Source of the DNA: an uncultured Opitutia bacterium
GTDB taxonomy: Bacteria > Verrucomicrobiota > Verrucomicrobiia > Opitutales > Opitutaceae
Length of the DNA: 40,502 nt
Direction of reading: 5' to 3'
NCBI GenBank assembly: GCA_903855985.1
Contig: CAIOAO010000004.1
Location: 1 to 40,502, forward strand
Below are positions 23,060 through 30,555 of the stretch, in pieces. Under the pieces are notes generated by a model. The model saw nothing but the letters and a program-made list of their open reading frames with translations. It was not told where the DNA came from and ran no database searches. Within the stretch, counting starts at the first letter, position 1; each line of letters starts with the position of its first letter. Position numbers and translations under genes: made by a program.

Positions 23060-23116
23060 TTGAGAGCTCAGGTCGGAAGAACGCAAAGCGCCGTTTTAAT
23101 TCCGATCTGCGCATTT

Positions 23117-23476
23117 CTACTCCCGCCAAGTCGACCCGAGATCTCGCCGGCCATGGATGCTGCGGGCGCAGAGATAGGTTTCAATGGACTGCCCGGCAAA
23201 GGGCGGGAGAAGTTTGATCGACTCGCGGCGGTACAGGCCTTCGGCAAGGCCCTCGAGGAGGTCGAGTTGGGTGAGGCCGGCGGCGTCCACGGACCAGACT
23301 TCACCGGTGACGCCGTCGCGGTCGTCGGGTTTGACGATCATGCCGGGGTAACCGTCGAGTTCATAGAGACGGTAGCCGGGCGGGGTGCGGGCTTCGCCGA
23401 GGAACTGCTGGCCGGCCATGAAGTGGAAATTGCAGCCGCCGCGTTTCAGCGTGCCGTAGACAAAGATCAGGCTCAT
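23117..23476 (-). CDS. Gamma-glutamylcyclotransferase-like (AIG2/GGACT) protein
   Basis: This 119-residue protein has the family's YGTLKRG start (MSLIFVYGTLKRGGCNFHF), the ARTPPGYRLYELDGYPGMI strand, VTGEVWSVDAAGLTQLDLLEG with the catalytic-position glutamate of the GEV/W and LE region, and Y.R.S.....  near the end. Family members cyclise gamma-glutamylamines or similar isopeptide-linked amino acids. Its ATG overlaps the stop of the PP2C gene (ATGA), so it is the last gene of a kinase-PP2C-GGCT operon. The in-frame extension upstream to 23620 lies inside PP2C and is not real. Confidence 0.87.
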   Translation of the reverse strand: MSLIFVYGTLKRGGCNFHFMAGQQFLGEARTPPGYRLYELDGYPGMIVKPDDRDGVTGEVWSVDAAGLTQLDLLEGLAEGLYRRESIKLLPPFAGQSIETYLCARSIHGRRDLGSTWRE

Positions 23477-24324
23477 GACGCCGGAAGCTCGATCACGAGG
23501 GCGGTGGTGTTGTCCCGGCCGGAATTTTGCACGGCTTCGTTCACGAGCCGCTGCGCGGGGGTCGAACCGGACTCCTCGGGCGACGGGGTGCGGATCAGCG
23601 ACTCGAGCCGGTGGTCCCACAGGCCGTCAACGAGGCCGTCGGAGCAGATCAGGAAGCGGTCGCCGGGCTGGTGGCCCACGGCGCCGATGTGGGGCTCGAG
23701 GAACTGGTTGCTGGCGCCGAGGGCCTGGTTGAGCGCATTGCGCAGCGGATGTTCGCGGGCCTGGCGTTCGTTGAGCTGACCCTGGCGGCGCAGCCAGCCG
23801 ACGTGGCTGTGGTCCTGGGTGACTTGGGTGAGTCCGCCCGCACGTGGCAAAAAGTAGATGCGGCTGTCGCCGACGTGGGCGAAATACATCCATTCGGGCG
23901 TGAACCAGCCCAGGCTGAGCGTCGCCCCCATGCCGGCGCATTCCTCGTAGGAGGATCCGAGATTGCGCAGGTCAGTGTGGATGGAGGTGAACAGCTCGAA
24001 GAGCACATCGGTGAACCCGCTGCTCATCCCGGCGGCCGACAGGCGGAAGGCGCGGGGAAGCAGCTTGGTGATGCGGTCCACGGCGATGCGGCTGGCGAAT
24101 TCGCCGGACTTGGCGCCGCCCATGCCGTCGCTGACGGCGAAGACGAAGTCCGTGCCGGCGAGCGAGGCCGAGCCGGTTTTGCCGAGGTAGCGGACCTCGT
24201 GGCCGTCGAAGCTCAGCCCGAGGAAGGCGTCCTCGTTGTTCGGGCGGAAGCGTCCGCGGTCGGTGATCCCCGACCAGCGGAGGCTGGACGACTGCGGGGC
24301 GGCGGACGGATTGGGTGCGTCCAT
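23473..24324 (-). CDS. PP2C-family (PPM) serine/threonine phosphatase
   Basis: This 283-residue phosphatase has the PPM motifs: SGITDRGRFRPNNEDAFL (D22 and E31-D32), VFAVSDGMGGAKSGEFAS (D66 and metal-binding GMGG), GATLSLGW...YFAHVGDSRIYFL, HPLRNALNQALGAS, DRFLICSDGLVDGL and GRDNTTALVIEL. It removes phosphate from Ser/Thr or from another small substrate in the cytosol; no TM or extra domain is present. It starts 2 bp after the kinase-like gene and overlaps the next gene by 4 bp, so kinase and phosphatase are made together, as in Ser/Thr kinase/PP2C pairs. Confidence 0.92.
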   Translation of the reverse strand: MDAPNPSAAPQSSSLRWSGITDRGRFRPNNEDAFLGLSFDGHEVRYLGKTGSASLAGTDFVFAVSDGMGGAKSGEFASRIAVDRITKLLPRAFRLSAAGMSSGFTDVLFELFTSIHTDLRNLGSSYEECAGMGATLSLGWFTPEWMYFAHVGDSRIYFLPRAGGLTQVTQDHSHVGWLRRQGQLNERQAREHPLRNALNQALGASNQFLEPHIGAVGHQPGDRFLICSDGLVDGLWDHRLESLIRTPSPEESGSTPAQRLVNEAVQNSGRDNTTALVIELPAS

Positions 24325-24326
24325 GG

Positions 24327-24737
24327 TCAGCCCGTGGGTTTCAGGGACACGGTGCCGGGTCCGCCGTCGAGCAGGGTGGCGAACTCAAAATCGATGATGC
24401 AGAAGCGCCCGTCGGCGACCCGGTACGTGATGTTGCGGAGTTCGCGGTCCTCGTGGCGCACGCCGAATGGCTCGAGTTCGGCGAACACCTCGGCCGTGCG
24501 CTCGACGCTCAAATGGTCCACCCGCGTGCCGCAATTGGTGGTGACGATCTTCAATTGCGCGGGATCCACCTCCAGCAGCCGCGGCACAAACGTGCAGCCC
24601 TTTGCCTCCAAATGCTGGAGCACCCGCACCTCATGCGCGAAGCGCTCCTGGGCCTGGTGGCCGCGGAAGGTCTTGTGCACCCGGCCGTCGTAGCCGATGC
24701 GCACCAGCGCCCGGGCGGTGTCCTTCATCTCATGCAT
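24327..24737 (-). CDS. Miniature protein-kinase-like protein
   Basis: Only 136 residues but with the order of kinase-fold motifs: a strand and VHKTFRG (K22), the alpha-C glutamate in RFAHEVRVLQHLEAKG (E36), the hinge region LKIVTTNCGTRVDHL, catalytic loop VRHEDRELRNITY (D97, N102) and metal-binding IIDFEFAT (D116, DFE in place of DFG). No glycine-rich loop is evident and the C-lobe beyond DFE is almost absent. It resembles LPS/RIO-type small kinases or phosphotransferases. First gene of the operon with PP2C. Its target may be a protein or a small molecule; catalytic competence is uncertain. Starts at 24737 or 24728. Confidence 0.7.
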   Translation of the reverse strand: MHEMKDTARALVRIGYDGRVHKTFRGHQAQERFAHEVRVLQHLEAKGCTFVPRLLEVDPAQLKIVTTNCGTRVDHLSVERTAEVFAELEPFGVRHEDRELRNITYRVADGRFCIIDFEFATLLDGGPGTVSLKPTG

Positions 24738-24861
24738 GATTAATTAGACGGAGTTTCGGGCGTGTTTTGGCGCTGGCAAGCCTGATGACTGAATGACGAA
24801 AGATGCTGGCAATGAATTTGATGGATTAATCTGTCGCGCGCGGGTCAGTTCGGGCTGGCTC

Positions 24862-24877
24862 TGGCATATAAGGTGCT
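24862..24877 (+). promoter_or_regulatory. Candidate sigma-54 promoter of glnA
   Basis: TGGCATATAAGGTGCT has the invariant GG and GC exactly 10 bp apart and matches TGGCAC-N5-TTGCW with two mismatches. Transcription would start near 24888, leaving an 87-nt leader before the glnA ATG. Sigma-54 control of nitrogen assimilation genes is classical. No clear NtrC enhancer was found in the rest of the 24738-24974 gap, which otherwise shows nothing. Confidence 0.5.
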
Positions 24878-24974
24878 AATTTTACCCTGAGTTTTTGGTG
24901 CTCCCACAGACTCTAGCATACTCGATCAACCTCACCACGAACTCACCCTAAACCTGTCCCTAACCCAACCGACC

Positions 24975-26006
24975 ATGGCCAAATACAAATTGGAATACAT
25001 CTGGCTCGACGGCTACACGCCGCTGGCCAGCCTGCGCAGCAAAACCCAGATCAAAGAATTTGCCAGCTTCCCGAAGCTCGCCGAACTGCCCGCCTGGGGC
25101 TTTGACGGCAGCTCGACGCAGCAGGCCGAGGGCAAGAGCTCGGACGTTGTCCTGAAGCCCGTGGCGGTTTTCCCCGACACGACCCGCAAGAACGGCGTGC
25201 TCGTGATGTGCGAAACCTACCTGCACACGGGTGCCGCGCATCCCTCCAATTCCCGCGCCACGATCCCGGATGATCCGGACACCTGGTTCGGTTTTGAGCA
25301 GGAATATTTCCTGTGGAAAGACGGCGCGCCCCTCGGTTTCCCCAAGGACGGTTTCCCCGCCCCGCAGGGCCCGTACTACACCGGCGTCGGCTACAAGAAC
25401 GTCGGTTGCGTCGCCCGGGAGATTGTCGAGAAGCACATCGACATCTGCCTCGATGCCGGGATCAACCTCGAGGGCATCAACGCCGAGGTCGCCAAGGGCC
25501 AGTGGGAGTTCCAGATCTTCGGCAAGGGCTCCAAGAGCGCCGCTGACCAGATGTGGGTCGCCCGCTACATCCTCGCCCGCCTGACGGAGAGCTACGGCAT
25601 CGACATCGAGTGGCGCTGCAAGCCGATCCTCGCTCCGTTCCAGCAGCCGCTGGACTGGAACGGCTCCGGCATGCACTCCAACTTCTCGACCAAGTACATG
25701 CGCGAAACCGGTGGCAAAGCCTACTTCGAGAAGCTCATGGCGGCCTTCAACCAGTACGTCGGCGAGCATATCGCGGTGTATGGCCCGGAGAATCACCTCC
25801 GCCTCACCGGCCTGCACGAGACGCAGTCGATCGACAAGTTCAGCTACGGTGTCGCCGATCGCGGCGCCTCGATCCGCGTGCCGCACAGCTTCGTCAACGC
25901 CGGCTACAAGGGCTACCTCGAGGATCGCCGTCCGAACTCCGCCGCCGACCCGTACCTGGTCGCCGGCCGGATCCTCAAGACGATCCAGACCGTGCCGACC
26001 ACGTAA
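24975..26006 (+). CDS. Glutamine synthetase, short eukaryote-like (GSII) type
   Basis: This 343-residue enzyme makes glutamine from glutamate, ammonia and ATP. It is the short decameric GSII type: beta-grasp domain with WGFDGSSTQQAEGKSSDVVLK split over a loop, then the catalytic metal motif GFEQEYFLW, VGCVAREIVEKHIDICLDAG, GQWEFQIFGKG, NGSGMHSNFSTKYMR and the arginine loop DRGASIRVP. The adenylylation loop tyrosine of GSI is absent, so regulation is likely transcriptional, agreeing with the sigma-54-like promoter upstream. A strong terminator follows. ATG at 24975 begins MAKYKLEYIWLDGYTP, the family start. Confidence 0.95.
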   Translation: MAKYKLEYIWLDGYTPLASLRSKTQIKEFASFPKLAELPAWGFDGSSTQQAEGKSSDVVLKPVAVFPDTTRKNGVLVMCETYLHTGAAHPSNSRATIPDDPDTWFGFEQEYFLWKDGAPLGFPKDGFPAPQGPYYTGVGYKNVGCVAREIVEKHIDICLDAGINLEGINAEVAKGQWEFQIFGKGSKSAADQMWVARYILARLTESYGIDIEWRCKPILAPFQQPLDWNGSGMHSNFSTKYMRETGGKAYFEKLMAAFNQYVGEHIAVYGPENHLRLTGLHETQSIDKFSYGVADRGASIRVPHSFVNAGYKGYLEDRRPNSAADPYLVAGRILKTIQTVPTT

Positions 26007-26076
26007 GTCTCATATAACGCAGCCGAAAGGCTGTTTCCCCCGCCAACTTTCCGCTCCCCGGAAGGATTGGCACCAC

Positions 26077-26112
26077 AAGATCGAGGACTTTCCGTCCTCG
26101 ATCTTTTGTTTT
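26077..26112 (+). terminator. Rho-independent terminator of glnA
   Basis: AAGATCGAGGAC (26077-26088) and GTCCTCGATCTT (26094-26105) form a perfect 12-bp stem with a 5-nt loop, followed by TTGTTTTT. Confidence 0.93.
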
Positions 26113-26696
26113 TCAGGGGTGCATGGAATTGCTGGGCATGGCCAGCCGATCCTCCGCGGTCATCCTGGCAAATGGGATTGATCCATCAGCGTGATACTGC
26201 AGCCAACGTCCCCCACCTGCCAGACATCCAGCAAAAGGGGTATCCAAGGTTCAGACATAGGGTATATACCTTACGTTTTATTCGGGATAAGGTCTGGAAT
26301 GAACATCAATTTGGCCTGATTTGTCAGCCAAATATCCGATATAAAAAAATGTATGTGGCTAGAAATAAGTTGTTTAAAATACTACAGAATTAGTACCTAG
26401 ACGAAGTAGGGTATATGCCCTATTCGCTCCCGATGCAGATGAACCGTAACAGTGATTTCAGCTCGTCCTCCCACGACCAGCAAAACGCGGCTTTGAACGG
26501 GCATTTTAAGGGGGTTACGGCGGAGAAGGCGGCTCTGGTGGGAGGTTCCCCTGCTTATCCCGCGGCCGCGGTCAAACAGAGCCATTCACGGGTGATGCGG
26601 GGTGGCGAGGTTGGGGCGGGCGCGGCCGTTAACCACGGGCAGTAAAGCAGCATTATCCTGCAAAAACGCCCCGAGAATTTCCATTCAAGAAGAGAA
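26113..26696. other. AT-rich gap with two similar palindromes
   Basis: This stretch has no convincing gene. It is lower in GC than its surroundings between about 26220 and 26420 and contains two similar palindromes, TAGGGTATATACCTTA (26258-26273) and TAGGGTATATGCCCTA (26407-26422), 149 bp apart. The second has a perfect TAGGG/CCCTA pair. They could be operators for one regulator. A weak 76-codon frame starts inside the second palindrome. Confidence 0.45.
26415..26645 (+). CDS. Doubtful small hypothetical protein
   Basis: 76 codons from ATG at 26415 (or 26433/26439). The sequence (MQMNRNSDFSSSSHDQQNAA, then Gly/Ala/Val-rich) shows no domain, signal or membrane segment. The start lies inside a palindrome, which would allow control of expression but could also mean the frame is accidental. 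Coding quality cannot be judged by eye. Confidence 0.25.
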   Translation: MPYSLPMQMNRNSDFSSSSHDQQNAALNGHFKGVTAEKAALVGGSPAYPAAAVKQSHSRVMRGGEVGAGAAVNHGQ

Positions 26697-27824
26697 ATGA
26701 AACTGATTGTTAACAAAAATCACTTCAAACAGCGTAGAAAGCCAGAAACGGCAAAACACATGTCCGCCGGGGACGAGGCCGACTTCCGTGGCTGGTTTAC
26801 TGCCGCCTTTGCCGGACTTGCCCTATATGAAATATTCCGTTCCCACGTCCTGATCTGCCTGCTGTGCATGTTCTGCGCTGCCTTGTACTGGTTCTGGGCC
26901 TGGGCGGTGGCATGCAGAGTGGTCGCAAGTCTGCGGGGATCGGCCGGCCATGGCGCCGTATCCCCCAAGGGCGGCGCGCAAAAGCATGCACCGGGCACGA
27001 TCTCCGCTGCCATTGGGCCGCGGTTGGTCGCTGGCGGAATGGCCTTTGTGGTCCTGGCTGTTCCACTCGGCGTGCTGCACCGCACCACGGTGGCTGGGGA
27101 AGATGCCGCGCGGCATGATGAAGCCCGGCGGAGCGAGCGGAAGGGCGCACTCGACCGCCAGGCGGCGGAACGGCTGGTCAACGAGAGTCTCAAAAAGGCC
27201 CAACTCGCGCGGGAGCGTGCGGAGCAGAGCAGGGCTGAAGCGGCCCGGGTCCGCGCGGAGGAGGCCCAAAAGCAGGACCAGATGCTGGATACGGTGTTAA
27301 GCAAATATGAGGCGGCGCTCTGGAAGGATATTTCACTGTGCCACCTCAAGGATGTCAGACACGGGCGGGATACCGCCTGGTCCATTGTCCGGATGGATCT
27401 GCCTTCGCGGCATAGTTATGGCCTGAAAATTGTCGATCCCATCAGGAACGATCCTGCAGGAGTGGTCATTGCGGACTACACCAAAGACGAGCTGGAGAGA
27501 CTTGTCCGCACATTGGGGCACGCCGAGGAGTGGGCGGCGCAAGCCGAGCGCAACGGCACCAGCGATGACCGCAGCAGCCCGGTTCACGGGGAGGAAGGGA
27601 GCCTTGCGGCCTCGCAAGTGATGACGTGCAAAATGATCGGCGCTGTCCCGCTGCTGGTGGTCGATCCGCCCTTTGGTAATCTTTTCCTCGGGATGGATCA
27701 GGTGCGGATCTTGAAAGCCGCGCTGTCCAGCGCGTTGGCGGACATCAATAGACTGGAAACCGAAGCGGTGGAGCGGGCGGTGGCGGATGTGAAGGATCCG
27801 GCCAAGAAGAACCAATACCTCTAA
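26697..27824 (+). CDS. Unrecognised three-TM coiled-coil protein
   Basis: 375 residues, not recognised. After a basic, Lys/Asn-rich start come two close TM segments (about 33-77: FAGLALYEIFRSHVLICLLC, ALYWFWAWAVACRVVASL), a linker, a third TM (about 110-128, GGMAFVVLAVPLGVL), then a long charged coiled coil (about 135-205: ARRSERKGALDRQAAERLVN and following, EQSRAEAARVRAEEAQKQD) and a C-terminal domain with LKDVRHGRDTAWSIVRMDLP and KIVDPIRNDPAGVVIADY. It stands alone between the glnA terminator and a gene remnant, with AT-rich sequence upstream. A scaffold or sensor at the membrane is possible; nothing firmer can be said. Confidence 0.7.
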   Translation: MKLIVNKNHFKQRRKPETAKHMSAGDEADFRGWFTAAFAGLALYEIFRSHVLICLLCMFCAALYWFWAWAVACRVVASLRGSAGHGAVSPKGGAQKHAPGTISAAIGPRLVAGGMAFVVLAVPLGVLHRTTVAGEDAARHDEARRSERKGALDRQAAERLVNESLKKAQLARERAEQSRAEAARVRAEEAQKQDQMLDTVLSKYEAALWKDISLCHLKDVRHGRDTAWSIVRMDLPSRHSYGLKIVDPIRNDPAGVVIADYTKDELERLVRTLGHAEEWAAQAERNGTSDDRSSPVHGEEGSLAASQVMTCKMIGAVPLLVVDPPFGNLFLGMDQVRILKAALSSALADINRLETEAVERAVADVKDPAKKNQYL

Positions 27825-27863
27825 ACGGCGGACCTGGTGCCAGGATGCCAGTCCGCCCGCTAG

Positions 27864-27998
27864 GGTGACGGGATCAGTAGCTTGGCGCTCGCGCCTCACC
27901 CGGCGGTCATCCGCACGCTGCGGCAGATCGTGCCCGAGGCGCACCGGCGCAAGGTGCCCGTCAGTGTGTGCGGGGAGAGGGAAGGCGGCCCCGTCTAG
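27864..27998 (+). pseudogene. Fragment of PTS enzyme I (PEP-utilising domain)
   Basis: The frame between TAG (27861) and TAG (27996) reads GDGISSLALAPHPAVIRTLR followed by QIVPEAHRRKVPVSVCGERE and GGPV. HPAV.R...Q.V..AHR..VPVSVCGE is the C-terminal active-site region (catalytic Cys in VCGE) of enzyme I of the phosphotransferase system. Everything before and after is missing: only about 40 of about 570 residues remain, with no start. The rest of 27825-28153 shows no gene; a short open continuation to 28074 lacks recognisable content. Confidence 0.65.
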
Positions 27999-28153
27999 GG
28001 ATCGTTGTTGCTCGGCCAAGGAAATCTACGCCAAGTGCGACGCCTTCGATCGCGCGAGGGTGAACGTGGAATAATATAAACGAAAGGTGAGAGTAGGAGT
28101 AGGGACTCCGGAACTCACCGCCGGGGCACTCCGTTGGGCCGGGCGGGTGCCAA

Positions 28154-28185
28154 ACAAAAAGGCCGCCGGACGAACCGGCGGCCTT
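28154..28185 (-). terminator. Rho-independent terminator of the two-TM gene
   Basis: AAGGCCGCCGG / CCGGCGGCCTT stem (11 bp, loop 5 nt) followed on the minus strand by TTTTTGTTTGG, 20 bp after the stop of the 28206-28433 gene. Confidence 0.9.
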
Positions 28186-28205
28186 GGCTGCAGAAGGAGA
28201 ACAGA

Positions 28206-28433
28206 TTATTTCTTGGCCAGAATGGCGTAGAGCACGCCGACCGCCACGAGACCGACGAGGCCGCTCGCACCGAGCGTGCCGATGATCGAGGTCACATTGC
28301 CGATGACATTACCGGGGAGAAACGCGACCTTGTCGCCGAAGATAACGCCCAGGACAATCGCCAGTGCCAGCAGTGCGACAGCCAGTTCAGTGATCTTCTT
28401 AACAGCCGTGATGATCGTATCGAGGTATTGCAT
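28206..28433 (-). CDS. Tiny two-TM membrane protein
   Basis: This 75-residue protein is almost entirely membrane: TM1 at about 14-33 (ITELAVALLALAIVLGVIFG), a loop with KVAFLPGNVIGNVTSIIG, and TM2 at about 55-73 (ASGLVGLVAVGVLYAIL) ending AKK. The pattern of a Gly-Asn-rich loop between two small-residue helices suggests an oligomeric membrane peptide; holin-like or pore-forming activity is only a guess. It has its own strong terminator and starts near the 5' breakpoint of the truncated cyclase on the other strand. ATG at 28433; an upstream extension of the frame lacks sense. Confidence 0.75.
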   Translation of the reverse strand: MQYLDTIITAVKKITELAVALLALAIVLGVIFGDKVAFLPGNVIGNVTSIIGTLGASGLVGLVAVGVLYAILAKK

Positions 28434-28521
28434 ATGATATCTGTTTTGGGGTTTGGGTTGTAGCTGACAGGAGAGAGACGCCGCTGCGCGAACCACGTTC
28501 AATAGTTCTATTACCGAATAT

Positions 28522-30384
28522 TTGCACATCCGCAAGCACAAGAACGTCGTGCTCGCCGCCAACTACGTGCCGGGCCCGGGCATGCTGAAGGATGAGCTGC
28601 ATTTCCCCTTCCTCTTTGAAGGTGCGACCGATCCCGCGAAGAACGACGTGCCGGAGGCGCCGGGTTTCCCGGTCATCGGCCCGTCCTGGGGCACCATCGG
28701 GCTGATCGACACCTACGAGGGCGAAGCGCGCATGGCGCCATTCTTCGCCGACACGCCCCTCGCCACGTTTTACCCGTTGTCGCTGCAACTCTGCCTGATG
28801 AATTGGGGCCTGGGGACGGATGCGATCCACCGTTTCCCCGACCGCCTGGAGATCTGGCGGACCGACGGCAGCCTGCAGACGAGCATCCCGCTCCGGCGCG
28901 GCCAGTTGGTGGAGGCAAATTGGTTTTCCCGCTGGCTCTCGCCCAAAAATCCGCGCCTCAGCGTGGCCGACATCGGTGACTATCTCACGCAGCTGGAGAG
29001 TGAGGACCCGGTGAAACAGGCGCGGGGCCGGGAGTTTTTCGCGCAATTCCAGGACGCAGTCATCCTGATCGGCCCGGTGGACAACCTGTTGCAGGATCTG
29101 GCCCGCACGGCCTTCGACGACGTGCCGGTGCCGCAAGTCGGGTTTCACGGCAACCTCATCAAGACGATGAGCTCCGGGCGCTATCTCCATCATGTCCCGC
29201 GCTGGACGGAGTACGCGTTCGCCTTCTTGCTCACGCTGCTGGTGAGCAGTCTCGCCGCCACGGTCGGCCGGCGCGGCGTCATTTTCAAAATCATCGCCGG
29301 CCTGCTGGTCGTGGCGTATCTCGGCGTGAATTACTATGCTTTCGCGTACCACGAATTGGTGCTCCCGCTGGTCCTGCCGCTGGGGTCGGTGTTCACCACC
29401 AGCTTCGCGGCGATTGGCTGGCAGCTGATCGAGGAGGAGCGGCAGAAAGGCCGCATCAAGGGCATGTTCGGCACGTACGTGTCGCCGCAGCTGGTCGAGA
29501 GCATGGTGGACTCCGGCCAGGAGCCGCAGCTGGGCGGCCACGAGGCGGACATCACCCCGTATTTCAGCGACATCCAGGCCTTCTCCTCCTTCTCGGAAAA
29601 GCTCCCGCCGGACCGGCTGGTGGAGCTGATGAACGAATACCTGACCGCCTGCACCGACATCATCCTCGCGCAGGGCGGGGCGCTGGACAAATACATCGGC
29701 GATGCCGTGGTGGCGATGTTCGGCGGGCTGGTGCCCCTGAAGGACCACGCCTTCCGCGCCTGCGTGGCGTCCCAGCTCGTCCACCGCAAGCTGCGGGAGT
29801 TGCGGGCGAAATGGCAGAGCGAGGGCGACAAGTGGCCGGAAATTGTGTGGCACATGCAGTCCCGCATCGGGCTCAACAGCGGCCCGACCGTCGTGGGCAA
29901 CATGGGCAGCCAGGCGCGGTTCAACTACACGATGATGGGCGACAATGTGAACCTCGCGGCGCGCATGGAGTCCGGCGCCAAGGCCTACGGCGTGTACACG
30001 ATGGTGGCCGATGCGACCAAGGCGGCCTGCGAACAGCACGGCGGCGACCGGGTGGTGTTCCGCTACCTCGACAAGATCGTGGTCAAGGGCCGCACCCGGC
30101 CCGTGCCAATCTACGAGATCGTGGGGCTCAAGGAGGACGTCACCGACCAGACCTACGACTGCCTGATCCTGTTCGCGCAGGGCATGGCGCTCTACCTGGC
30201 GCGGGACTGGGACTCCGCCGAGGGCCGGTTCGGGGAAAGTGCGGTGCTCGAGCCCAACCGCCCGGGTGTGACCCCCGGCGTGGAGAACAATCCCTCCCTC
30301 ACCATGATTGCGCGCTGCCGGTACATGCGGGAAAACCCGCCGGAACCGGGCTGGAATGGCGTGTACGTGATGAAGCAGAAGTAA
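28522..30384 (+). CDS. CHASE2-domain adenylate/guanylate cyclase, N-terminally truncated
   Basis: About 620 residues of a class III nucleotide cyclase. The remaining CHASE2 sensor (IRKHKNVVLAANYVPGPG to about residue 225) is followed by three TM helices (FAFLLTLLVSSLAATVG, VIFKIIAGLLVVAYLGVNYY, LPLVLPLGSVFTTSFAAIG), then the catalytic domain: PYFSDIQAFSSFSEKLPPDR with metal Asp, LDKYIGDAVVAMFGG, SRIGLNSGPTVVGNMGSQAR and YTMMGDNVNLAARMES. The usual start (signal/TM plus the first ~100-150 CHASE2 residues) is missing: the frame opens at 28468 after a stop, and only a TTG (28522) could initiate. Without the first TM the CHASE2 remnant would be cytosolic. Probably a recent pseudogene or a constitutive fragment. 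Confidence 0.82.
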   Translation: MHIRKHKNVVLAANYVPGPGMLKDELHFPFLFEGATDPAKNDVPEAPGFPVIGPSWGTIGLIDTYEGEARMAPFFADTPLATFYPLSLQLCLMNWGLGTDAIHRFPDRLEIWRTDGSLQTSIPLRRGQLVEANWFSRWLSPKNPRLSVADIGDYLTQLESEDPVKQARGREFFAQFQDAVILIGPVDNLLQDLARTAFDDVPVPQVGFHGNLIKTMSSGRYLHHVPRWTEYAFAFLLTLLVSSLAATVGRRGVIFKIIAGLLVVAYLGVNYYAFAYHELVLPLVLPLGSVFTTSFAAIGWQLIEEERQKGRIKGMFGTYVSPQLVESMVDSGQEPQLGGHEADITPYFSDIQAFSSFSEKLPPDRLVELMNEYLTACTDIILAQGGALDKYIGDAVVAMFGGLVPLKDHAFRACVASQLVHRKLRELRAKWQSEGDKWPEIVWHMQSRIGLNSGPTVVGNMGSQARFNYTMMGDNVNLAARMESGAKAYGVYTMVADATKAACEQHGGDRVVFRYLDKIVVKGRTRPVPIYEIVGLKEDVTDQTYDCLILFAQGMALYLARDWDSAEGRFGESAVLEPNRPGVTPGVENNPSLTMIARCRYMRENPPEPGWNGVYVMKQK

Positions 30385-30466
30385 CGGACGCGCGTTTGGA
30401 GTAGGCGGGTCGTCGCCCCGGCCGGGATCAAAGGAGGGCGATAACTGTCCCGCAATTTGTGCGGCA

Positions 30467-30489
30467 AGGGCGGGTCAGAGACCCGCCCT
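30467..30489. repeat. Short palindromic repeat, AGGGCGGGTC type
   Basis: AGGGCGGGTC and GACCCGCCCT form a perfect 10-bp stem with a 3-nt loop. A related element lies at 32535-32556. Such elements are scattered in related genomes (from memory). No U-run follows. Confidence 0.6.
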
Positions 30490-30501
30490 GCCTTCGACCA
30501 T

Positions 30502-30528
30502 AAAAAAGCCCGGCGTTGGGCCGGGCTT
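30502..30528 (-). terminator. Rho-independent terminator of ilvB
   Basis: AAGCCCGGC / GCCGGGCTT stem (9 bp, 5-nt loop; 30506-30528) followed on the minus strand by TTTTTTATGG. It lies 28 bp after the ilvB stop codon. Confidence 0.92.
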
Positions 30529-30555
30529 GAACGTAACGGGGAATGAATCCCCGCG

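Noticed and set aside
22967-23779. 270-codon plus-strand frame beginning in the second repeat copy
   Set aside because: Only the first ~30 codons resemble the dnaX end; the rest is antisense to the cyclotransferase-like and PP2C genes.
26397-26585. 62-codon minus-strand frame opposite the doubtful 26415 gene
   Set aside because: Arg-rich complement of a low-confidence frame; no feature supports it.
28399-30039. 546-codon open frame opposite the cyclase
   Set aside because: His/Arg-rich shadow of the cyclase; no domain and no start context.
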